This document shows, one piece after another, positions 7,178-13,234 of a stretch of DNA of 16,970 nt; positions within the stretch are counted from its first letter, which is position 1; the number at the start of each line of letters is the position of its first letter. Position numbers and translations under genes: made by a program. The stretch comes from Nitrospira sp. UBA2083 (GTDB taxonomy: Bacteria; Nitrospirota; Nitrospiria; Nitrospirales; Nitrospiraceae): contig DCZN01000120.1 in the NCBI GenBank assembly GCA_002331625.1, positions 12,879 to 29,848 on the forward strand, read 5' to 3'. The notes below the pieces were generated by a model that worked only from the letters and a program-made list of their open reading frames with translations, was not told the origin of the DNA and did no database searches.

Positions 7178-7439
7178 AGCGTTTCCTCCCTTGCCTCCAG
7201 TAGCCTGCTCCATAAATGCGTATGCGCTTTCTCCTATACGAAAATCGTACCGTCAACACGTTGCCCTCGACCACTCCAAGACAGAAGAACCGCTTCTCCC
7301 CCTTTTCATGATCGAGATCTCGAATCATGATGCGTTTGGGGTCGTCAAAGGCGGTTTGCGCGTCTTCAAACGACACGCCATGCTTTTTCTGATTGAGGAG
7401 GTTCTTTTCCTCATCCCATTCAAAACTTGGTGTTGGCAT
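7149..7439 (-). CDS. brnT: BrnT toxin (ribonuclease)
   Basis: A 96-residue RNase toxin of the BrnT family, which stops growth by cleaving RNA when BrnA is lost. The start FEWDEEKNLLNQKKHGVSFEDAQTAF is cut here into its motif FEWDEEKN...KKHGVSFEDA, the family hallmark. It continues with the DDPKRI stretch, the conserved RFFCLGVVEGNVLTVRFSYR strand pair and the IRIYGAGYWRQGRKRYE end. The last motif is the GAGYW variant rather than the commoner SARRA form; both are known to me in the family. No frameshift is seen, so the toxin should be functional. The start at 7439 lacks a clear ribosome site, and the promoter and operator sit just upstream. Confidence 0.9.
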   Translation of the reverse strand: MPTPSFEWDEEKNLLNQKKHGVSFEDAQTAFDDPKRIMIRDLDHEKGEKRFFCLGVVEGNVLTVRFSYRRKRIRIYGAGYWRQGRKRYEQENQIHR

Positions 7440-7456
7440 TTCATATTACCATATAA

Positions 7457-7474
7457 TTGTATGGGACCATACAA
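7457..7474 (-). promoter_or_regulatory. Palindromic operator overlapping the brnTA promoter
   Basis: TTGTATGG and CCATACAA form a perfect 8-bp inverted repeat with a two-base centre GA. A further half-site CCATA lies at 7449-7453. On the minus strand TACAAT (7461-7456) can serve as a -10 box about 17 bases before the brnT start. The layout suits autorepression by the BrnA ribbon-helix-helix protein. Binding is inferred. Confidence 0.6.
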
Positions 7475-7524
7475 CACTGAAGCTCTCCCTGTAAATGTGC
7501 TGCCTGTAACCTACCCAGTCGCGG

Positions 7525-7577
7525 CAATGGGCGACGGCTGTTCTCTTGGCACGGCGTCTCCCGACGCGGTGCCTCAG
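7525..7577 (+). repeat. Right copy of the 55-bp dispersed repeat
   Basis: It matches 6530-6584 apart from a two-base gap and one substitution, which turns the hairpin loop from TCCG to TCCC while keeping both stems (7548-7573). The copies are 995 bases apart from start to start and bracket brnTA. Confidence 0.7.
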
Positions 7578-7744
7578 ATGCATACCTACCGAAGCCACTC
7601 AGCCAGGGCAAGGCCAGCAACGTCTACGCAGAACTCCTCCAACACCTGCCTTTCTACGGAACCAGGGGAGCTCCCTTACGGGACAAGGGCCTACCCGACC
7701 CCAGGGTCGCTTCTTTCGTTCACCCCCCTACTTTTTCGGTATGG

Positions 7745-7773
7745 TCATAAATTCTGGACCCTCTCATAAATTC
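7745..7773 (+). promoter_or_regulatory. Direct repeats TCATAAATTC before the excisionase gene
   Basis: Two exact 10-base copies start at 7745 and 7764, 19 bases apart, about 85-110 bases before the excisionase-like start. A CTCGCGAG palindrome (7776-7783) and a GGTCG/CGACC hairpin (7801-7817) follow. Tandem sites of this kind are typical where an excisionase or regulator binds. They are AT-rich and might instead include a -10 box. Confidence 0.4.
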
Positions 7774-7857
7774 CACTCGCGAGAGGTGTGCTTAGGTGTC
7801 GGTCGGCTCATTCGACCTCATTGATAGCGCAAGAACGAAAGGTCTGTCTGAAGCGCC

Positions 7858-8067
7858 ATGAATAACCTTTTGACAATGGATGAGGCCGCGAAGTATTTAG
7901 GCATATCCAAATTGACCCTGTACGGATGGGTCTCCGCAAGGAAACTGGGGTACGTCAAAATCGGGCGGCTGGTGAAGTTCAAGCAAGCTCAACTGGACGC
8001 CTGGATCGATCAGCACACGATCACACCACGGAGAGACAGTCATGGGACTAACCAAGCGGCGCGATAG
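7858..8067 (+). CDS. Excisionase-type helix-turn-helix protein
   Basis: A 69-residue protein with the MerR-like helix-turn-helix of the excisionase family: MNNLLTMDEAAKYLGISKLT, then LYGWVSARKLGYVKIGRLVK, then FKQAQLDAWI. In this family the protein bends DNA at the attachment site and steers the recombinase toward excision, or acts as a regulator. It overlaps the recombinase gene by 26 bases in a different frame, so translation is probably coupled. The ribosome site before 7858 is weak; an ATG at 7876 is an alternative but would remove the conserved LLT leader. With the recombinase damaged, this protein may now have no partner. Confidence 0.82.
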   Translation: MNNLLTMDEAAKYLGISKLTLYGWVSARKLGYVKIGRLVKFKQAQLDAWIDQHTITPRRDSHGTNQAAR

Positions 8068-9150
8068 TTACTATGTCGAGTTCAGGGTGATTGAAAGTGC
8101 GGACGGCACATCGTGGACTCTCGCGAGTGGCGTCCCCGGTACCAGAAAAAAGCGATGGAAAGTGGGGTGCCTGAACAAGACGATCGCGCGCGAGATGGAA
8201 GCCGCGATCAAGACCCGCTTGCTCTTGGGCCATGAGAAAACCGAACAGGCCAAGCCGATTCTCTTTAAGGAATGGGCAACAGCCTATCTGAACCTCGAAT
8301 CAATCAAGACACTCCGCAGCTATCAAGATCGACTCGAGATCATAGAGCGGCAGCTGATCTCCTTCTTCGGTGGCAAAGTCTTAACGGAGATCAAGCCTCA
8401 TGATGTCGAAGCCTTCCGCGCACAGCGGAAGAAGAAGGATGGAACAAAGCCCAGTATCCAGACTGTGAATAATGACCATGTTGTCCTCAAGCACTGTCTG
8501 AACGTGGCCATCCGACGAGGGCTCTTACAGATCAACCCCGCTACCAGGGTTCCACTTCCTGATCCACAGAACGCCAGAGAGCGAGTATTAACTGAAGAGG
8601 AATGGAGCAAACTCTACGAGGCCGCAAAGGGACATCTCAAGCCTGTCCCTTACTCGCCTATCAGCTGGGCCAGAGATTTGGTGAGATTGTCGGTCTGACA
8701 TGGGACCGGGTTGATCTCAAGAGAGGCTTTATCACCCTGCGTAGTCAGGACACGAAGACGAAGAAACCTCGCCAAGTCCCCATGACTCCAGATATACGAA
8801 TGACCCTTCAGCGCCTGGCGAAGGTCCGTTCACTCTCAACACGTCATGTCTTTACATTCAGAGGCAAACCGATACAACGTATCAGCCGATCTTTTCGTAC
8901 AACCCTGAAGGATGCCGGAATTACCGACTTCCGGTTCCATGATCTTCGGCATTGTGCCTCTACGAACTTGCGCCGGGCAGGAGTGGACACAGCAACCGCG
9001 ATGAAAATCGTGGGTCATAAGTCTGAAAAGATGTGGAAGCGGTATAACGCCATTGAGGAGCGTGACTTGCTTCAAGCCGCGCTGAAAGTTCAGAAATATC
9101 TCCAAGAGAACACGCCGAGAACACTTGACCCCAAGACCGAGAGTCTGTAA
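8042..9150 (+). pseudogene. Tyrosine recombinase (phage-type integrase), split by one frameshift
   Basis: The N-terminal half (8042-8698 frame) contains the arm-binding beta strands (RRDSYYVEFRVI) and the SAM-like core-binding domain (FKEWATAYLNLES to NPATRV). The C-terminal half in the next frame has all catalytic residues: Arg in LGQRFGEIVGL, Lys in TKTKKPRQVPM, HDLRH, His in VGHKSEKMW and Tyr in KRYNAIEE. The switch falls near 8655-8663, in CCTGTCCCTTACTC: adding one base there restores LKPV joined to LLAYQLGQRFG and gives about 369 residues. It is either a true one-base deletion, a sequencing error in the C-run, or, less likely, programmed slippage. The start ATG at 8042 has GAGAG upstream. 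It ends 27 bases before the tRNA. Confidence 0.85.
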
Positions 9151-9177
9151 AAGTGTAACTTATTGATATTTGGCCTC

Positions 9178-9254
9178 GCCCCCGTAGCTCAGTTGGATAG
9201 AGCAGCGGTTTCCTAAACCGCGGGTCGTACGTTCAATTCGTATCGGGGGCACCA
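9178..9254 (+). tRNA. tRNA-Arg (anticodon CCU), CCA encoded
   Basis: A complete 77-base cloverleaf: acceptor arms GCCCCCG/CGGGGGC, D stem GCTC/GAGC, anticodon stem GCGGT/ACCGC with loop TTCCTAA (anticodon CCT at 9212-9214), T stem GTACG/CGTAT with one G-T pair, loop TTCAATT, then A and CCA. It decodes AGG. tRNA-Arg genes are common targets of tyrosine recombinases, which fits the neighbour. The element lies on its 5' side. Confidence 0.96.
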
Positions 9255-9566
9255 TACCAACCTTCGGTTGACCCGCGCGCTATTCATCGTCTTATCGTGA
9301 TGACGCGCGCGGATAAACTCAACTCGTGTTAGTTCTTATAACGCTTGCAGCTCCAGACCGCTCATGATCCCTATATCGCAAGCTTTGCGGTCGGATGAAC
9401 TTCTTCGATTTTTCCGATGTGACCCAAGCTCGCCCATGCCGCTGCCGATTCAACTGTTTGTGGCAATTATTGGCAGGGGAAACAACCTCCGGCGCGCATG
9501 CGAAATGCGAAGTCCATCCGTTCCAGGCGGAAGGCTCTGGACTGACGAACGCGCCGCTCGAACTCG
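9255..9566. other. Gene-free stretch after the tRNA
   Basis: Apart from a short CAACC/GGTTG hairpin (about 9258-9270) and the larger one at 9273-9312, I see nothing. Several short frames cross 9319-9712 on both strands, but none has a ribosome site or recognisable fold. Confidence 0.5.
9273..9312. terminator. Large nested hairpin just after tRNA-Arg, possible terminator
   Basis: Outer arms CCGCGCGC (9273-9280) and GCGCGCGG (9305-9312) are perfect; inside them TCATC (9284-9288) pairs with GATGA (9299-9303), extended by two G-T pairs. It starts 18 bases after the tRNA CCA. No T-run follows, so factor-independent termination is uncertain; it could instead protect the tRNA precursor end or belong to an attachment site. 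Confidence 0.4.
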
Positions 9567-9809
9567 TTATGAGAGAATCGCCAGAAGACCAGGGCGCCGA
9601 AGAGCGGTGAAGACGATCGGCATATGACTGACCTCGGTCCATGACAGGAAGACAATCTCCTGTTCGACGCCGAGAGAATGGAACAACAGGAATGCACTAA
9701 GCATGAGGGCAATGATGGCAGGCCACATCATCGAGAGCGTACCGATAGCTACAAACAGCGCCATCGCCACCAACGTCTGCTGAACGAACGGGCTCTGGAT
9801 TGTGATCAT
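9567..9809 (-). CDS. Small two-helix membrane protein
   Basis: An 80-residue protein of no family known to me. Two hydrophobic segments are evident: about residues 9-28 (VQQTLVAMALFVAIGTLSMM) and 29-46 (WPAIIALMLSAFLLFHSLGV), separated only by a Trp-Pro turn, followed by a short polar tail with a basic pair (TALRRPG). It should sit in the inner membrane as a hairpin. The ATG at 9809 has GGAGGA a few bases upstream; the open frame to 9845 adds a polar extension without a better site. It stands alone, minus strand, with a GGTGG/CCACC inverted repeat at 9860-9872 about 50 bases before the start. Confidence 0.65.
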   Translation of the reverse strand: MITIQSPFVQQTLVAMALFVAIGTLSMMWPAIIALMLSAFLLFHSLGVEQEIVFLSWTEVSHMPIVFTALRRPGLLAILS

Positions 9810-10317
9810 ACCGTCCTCCCTCGTCGACTCTCCCCCGGAAGACATACGTAGTATTGATTGGTGGGATCCACCTTATCATAACGATCACAACACGCAACGA
9901 GAAATCCTGCCGATCCTTATCCCAAGGTCTACTGCGCGGGAGAGGCTGAGCATGAAGCACTAGAGCAGGAAGCACGAAAGGCCTAGTGGGACCACTTGCC
10001 GGTCCTACCCCTTCTTCATTGCTTCATTGGAGCGCCGGATACACACCGTAGGTGTGTTGTCTGATTGACCCATCGTTTGCCGGTATCACACACTCCTCTT
10101 CGAATTATTTCCATTCTTGTATCTGGGAAACACCATCTCGCCTCACGTCGGTCGCTGAATCTGCGTGAACGGTTAGGTGACATCATCAAGATTGACTGAT
10201 GCCATACGAAAGCGACCACCTACTAGCGAATCCTACCCTCGCTTCAGACGTGCAAGTCAGATAAGGTGCAACAAGAATCGTCACTGATCCCTCAACCGCT
10301 GACCGGAGGAAGTGCTC
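9810..10317. other. Intergenic region between divergent membrane-protein genes
   Basis: About 500 bases with promoters presumably for both flanking genes, though I cannot place boxes with confidence. The one clear structure is ACACACC/GGTGTGT with a GTA loop (10041-10057). A tandem TTCATTG pair lies at 10016-10028. No gene is supported. Confidence 0.45.
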
Positions 10318-10737
10318 ATGAAATGTCCGCAATGTTTCACTGAACATGACGTCTCTGCCCAAAAATGCTCGGCGTGCGAGCATGTCTTTGCCCCACTACG
10401 AGTCAAATCCGTCGGGTACATGAGCTTCTATGCGGAGTATTTCTCTTTTCGAGAATTGGTGACCCCACAGCTCATTAAGGTGGTGTATATCGTGGGAGCG
10501 TGCTTCATTACCGCAGTCGGGCTCTTATCGACCCTCTCTCCAGAGGGCTTGGAAAGGTATGCCGTTGTTCCAATTTTTAGTCGTCTCGGAGGGATTGCGG
10601 TCTTACTGGTGGGGAATCTTGTGTGGCGCATGATGTGCGAAGGCGCTATTCTGCTCTTCAGCCTTCATGAGCTGCTGGTGAGTATCGACACGCAGGCGAA
10701 AGCGCTCAGACTGCAAGGGAAAAGCGGCCGACCATAA
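10318..10737 (+). CDS. Zinc-ribbon DUF4282 membrane protein
   Basis: A 139-residue protein. The N-terminus MKCPQCFTEHDVSAQKCSAC has two CxxC pairs, a zinc ribbon. The rest matches the DUF4282 pattern: YFSFRELVTPQLIKVVYIVG starts the first membrane helix (about residues 44-66), and a second helix (about 83-105, GGIAVLLVGNLVWRMMCEG) leads into FSLHELLVSID. The protein should be in the inner membrane with the zinc ribbon on the cytoplasmic side; its function is unknown. GGAGGA seven bases before the ATG at 10318 fixes the start; a GTG at 10312 is less likely. It converges on the methyltransferase gene, and the gap between them holds weak hairpins (CCTGA/TCAGG at 10798-10814). Confidence 0.85.
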   Translation: MKCPQCFTEHDVSAQKCSACEHVFAPLRVKSVGYMSFYAEYFSFRELVTPQLIKVVYIVGACFITAVGLLSTLSPEGLERYAVVPIFSRLGGIAVLLVGNLVWRMMCEGAILLFSLHELLVSIDTQAKALRLQGKSGRP

Positions 10738-10844
10738 TGTCATTCCTTAATGGTTGATCACCCTGAGGCTGGTACTGGTGGTTGTAGAGGAGTGCCCCCT
10801 GAGGATACTTCAGGCCAGACATATAGCAGAGGCTCCGGCTGCTC

Positions 10845-11525
10845 TCATCCCTCGTTCGTTCCCACCGCACAGGCCACAGAAACCGGGGCCATCGATTTGA
10901 CCTCGAGATGGGTGTCTGAGAAGCCGGCTGCCTTGAGCGTTCCCACCATATTGTGCCCAACCTTGAGAGTGTCCTCGTCTGTGGCGCCCTGAAAGCGCGG
11001 CTGGAAAGCGACTACAATCTTCCCCCCGAGACTCATCACCCGTCGCACATTTCTCAACACGTCACCCGGGTTGTCCCAGAAGTGGAAGACATTGACCATC
11101 AGACACTTGTCAAATCGGTCCTGAACGGCAGGCAGCTCAGACATCGAGGCCAGCAGTAACTGCACTCGGCCCTGCTCAATCACCGAGGCGTTGCGCTTCC
11201 TTGCTTGCTGAAGCATGACCTCTGAATGATCAATTCCGACGACATGTCCACCGGTGACCAGCTGGCTCATGAGCTTGATGGCCACACCCGGTCCAAAGCC
11301 AATTTCGAGCACATGATCTGTGGGCTGGAACTCAAGCAACGACACGGCCCACGCATTTCGTTCTCGGTTTGACGGCCGATGCGCCATGATCCACCCGGCT
11401 ACTTTGCCCCCAAAGCCCGTGGGCTTCCTAAACTGGGATCGGAACCGTTGGCGGAATCCCGACCGTTGTGTTTCTGCCTGGTCACACACCCGATGCGATG
11501 GGATGCTCCGCGCTTCCGTTCCCAT
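10845..11525 (-). CDS. Class I SAM-dependent methyltransferase
   Basis: A 226-residue Rossmann-fold methyltransferase. Motif I is VLEIGFGPGVA (about residue 74), followed by the acidic end of strand 2, VVGIDHSEVML, the motif around LLLASMSELPAVQDRFDKCL, and the post-motif LRNVRRVMSLGGKIVVAF typical of the Methyltransf_11/UbiE-like group. The basic N-terminal 40 residues (RQRFRSQFRKPTGFGGKVAG) resemble those of similar enzymes that act on lipids or small molecules, but the substrate cannot be told. ATG 11525 is preferred, with GAGGT upstream; a GTG at 11531 adds two residues. It stands alone between convergent and divergent neighbours. Confidence 0.88.
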   Translation of the reverse strand: MGTEARSIPSHRVCDQAETQRSGFRQRFRSQFRKPTGFGGKVAGWIMAHRPSNRERNAWAVSLLEFQPTDHVLEIGFGPGVAIKLMSQLVTGGHVVGIDHSEVMLQQARKRNASVIEQGRVQLLLASMSELPAVQDRFDKCLMVNVFHFWDNPGDVLRNVRRVMSLGGKIVVAFQPRFQGATDEDTLKVGHNMVGTLKAAGFSDTHLEVKSMAPVSVACAVGTNEG

Positions 11526-11856
11526 GGTCACCTCACCTCAACCGACATACTGATTCATCTCTTCCCCAGATCTATCCCCTGTCAACTCATCAACTGATCA
11601 CCCATTCGTCCCAAGCTACACCAGCAGGAACCACACATTCAAACCTGAACTTGGCATTCTCGCTCGCACATCTTCCCTGAACGGTAAGCTTTATGACGAC
11701 CACGTCTGCAATTATTCCCTCCCCATCGAAGACGACCGTCTCACTCAAGCTGACGGGACACTGATGTCATCTTGTTTGCAGACTACCCCTTCGCGGCAGT
11801 GGGAAATGGTGAACGATTTTAGTAAGATGATTGCGCATCGGCTATCTGGAGGTCTT
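11526..11856. other. Divergent intergenic region
   Basis: About 330 bases between the methyltransferase (minus) and the secreted protein (plus). An open frame runs from 11764 into the secreted protein, but its extra 31 codons precede a good signal peptide and ribosome site and are not likely to be translated. No repeat or RNA structure stands out. Confidence 0.45.
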
Positions 11857-12366
11857 ATGCGGTACGTGTTGCAGTTGATCATCGCGGTGTTGGTGTGGGG
11901 GAATCTGGGCGTCGCCCAGGCAGCGGATCGTGCCAGTGATAACGGAAGCCGTGAATCCCTCCGAGGGATCATAGGGTTGGGGCTGGTCATTGAAGACATC
12001 AGTCCCGATGCCGCCGCTGACGGCCTTTCCCAGGAGGCGATTCGCACGGCGGTCGAGCAAGCCCTTCGATCCAAGGGCGTTCGACTCCTCACGGAGCGCA
12101 CACGGTCCGAGTCAGCGCCGTATCTCTACATCAATGTGAATACCTTGAAAGAGGAGCTTGGGTTGTACGCCTATTCGGTGAATGTGGATCTCAAGCAGCT
12201 CGTGGGACTGTTATCGATGAAGAACAAAAAGACGTGGGGAGCGACCTGGTCCGCCAGTGTGCTTGGAATGGTGCGGCAAGAGAATCTGAACCAAATTGTC
12301 GCCGATGCGGTCGAGCCTCTCGTGAATGACTTTGTGAACGACTTCCGATCGGCTAACCCACGGTAG
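11857..12366 (+). CDS. Secreted protein of unknown function
   Basis: A 169-residue protein with a clear signal peptide, MRYVLQLIIAVLVWGNLGVA followed by QA and cleavage before ADRA. The mature part has an alpha/beta layout: GIIGLGLVIEDISPDA, an amphipathic helix QEAIRTAVEQALRSKGV, strands YLYINVNTLK and LYAYSVNVDLKQLV, WGATWSASVLGMV, and a last helix (NQIVADAVEPLVNDFVNDF). The helix-strand order recalls small periplasmic proteins that bind outer-membrane lipoproteins, but I cannot name a family. GGAGG four bases before the ATG at 11857 supports this start over earlier in-frame ATGs at 11827 and 11764. It stands alone. Confidence 0.75.
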   Translation: MRYVLQLIIAVLVWGNLGVAQAADRASDNGSRESLRGIIGLGLVIEDISPDAAADGLSQEAIRTAVEQALRSKGVRLLTERTRSESAPYLYINVNTLKEELGLYAYSVNVDLKQLVGLLSMKNKKTWGATWSASVLGMVRQENLNQIVADAVEPLVNDFVNDFRSANPR

Positions 12367-12691
12367 GAGATCGTCTGTTGAGGATTTAGTGCATACTCGT
12401 ACCGGCACTCCATCAGGGCTAACTTGCTTTCGTGTGGCTCCCTTTTCTCATTCACACCATCGTTCCTTCTCCTAGACCGCCGGCGTTTTCTCTGACCCGT
12501 CATACCTTCTGCTCTCCGGCTGCTGACCGTGTAAGGTTTCTGCACGAACACGGACTACCGATCATGTAACCGAACGGTCCTCACCTCACGCTGATGCATA
12601 GATAGATGGACCGCAACACGTTGGTTCCCACACGTAGGGGAACCGGTACAACAACCACTGTCCCATTCGCCTATAGAGAAGGAGAACTCTC
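12367..12691. other. Intergenic region with a leader hairpin
   Basis: About 325 bases without a gene. GGTTCCC/GGGAACC (12623-12629 and 12638-12644) forms a perfect 7-bp stem with an 8-base loop, some 45 bases before the next start codon. It may be an operator or leader stem for the 12692 gene. Confidence 0.45.
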
Positions 12692-13189
12692 ATGACGCAC
12701 ACAACCGTCAGTAAAGATCCGAAGAAGCACGAGACAGTCTTGAGCGCGTCAGTCACCGTCGCTGTGGTACTGGCGCTCGCCGTACCGGGCTACGCGACAG
12801 AATTACCCGCCTCAGTCGCCGGCAAGGCCTCTGACGCCTTGGTCACGCTTGCTACCACGGGTAATCCTGATCCCTTGCATACAGAACTTGGAGGCACCGT
12901 AATTTCTTCAGAGGAATTACAAAAAAAAGCGAGCGCCTTGATGAAGTTACAGAAAGCGGAACACTTGGCCCCGAAGGCCCTTGTTGCACCAAATGGTGAG
13001 ATGTACGCAATGGTCGCCCCAACGATTACCAAGGACAACTTTATTCTGGCCGATAGTCAAGGGAATCTCTTGCGCGTAGATGTCGGCGATTCCGAGGGCC
13101 ATCGCATACCCTTTGTGGTCGAGACCATCGTAGAAGATGGCGGAACACCGTGGTACGTCGAGTTCTGGCGTTGGCTCACCTTCCAATAA
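12692..13189 (+). CDS. Secreted 165-aa protein of unknown function
   Basis: A signal peptide with a long polar N-region is visible: VLSASVTVAVVLALAVPGYA, cleaved before TELPA (about residue 35). The mature protein has no cysteine. It has a helical middle (SSEELQKKASALMKLQKAEH), then strands carrying MYAMVAPTITKDNFILADSQ and LLRVDVGD, and a tryptophan-rich end, TPWYVEFWRWLTFQ. The end could pack against a membrane or partner. I do not recognise the family. AAGGAG upstream of the ATG fits the start. The next gene, a VCBS lipoprotein, begins 45 bases after the stop, so the two are likely co-transcribed and both act outside the cytoplasm. Confidence 0.75.
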   Translation: MTHTTVSKDPKKHETVLSASVTVAVVLALAVPGYATELPASVAGKASDALVTLATTGNPDPLHTELGGTVISSEELQKKASALMKLQKAEHLAPKALVAPNGEMYAMVAPTITKDNFILADSQGNLLRVDVGDSEGHRIPFVVETIVEDGGTPWYVEFWRWLTFQ

Positions 13190-13234
13190 CCATTGGACCC
13201 CAACAAGCACGGGCCACTGCAAGGAGTAACTAAC

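Larger units (their letters stand above)
3964..9177. mobile_element. Eroded integrative-element island next to tRNA-Arg
   Basis: The stretch between the conserved oxidoreductase operon and the tRNA-Arg gene holds element-type genes only: an RHH-like remnant, DUF6908 and its small neighbour, brnTA, an excisionase-like HTH gene and a frameshifted tyrosine recombinase. Gene density is low and inverted repeats are frequent. I found no duplicate of the tRNA 3' end or 5' end in the window, so the true ends are unproven and the limits given here are the outermost element-like genes. No relaxase, coupling ATPase or replication gene is present, so it cannot be a self-transmissible element as it stands. 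Confidence 0.5.

Noticed and set aside
6413..7577. A CRISPR array or a classical integron attC pair
   Set aside because: Only two repeat copies nearly 1 kb apart, no regular spacers, and I could not find the GTTRRRY/RYYYAAC core boxes of attC sites.
7065..7769. A 234-codon plus-strand frame across brnTA
   Set aside because: It lies opposite two firmly recognised genes and continues into repeat DNA without any domain.
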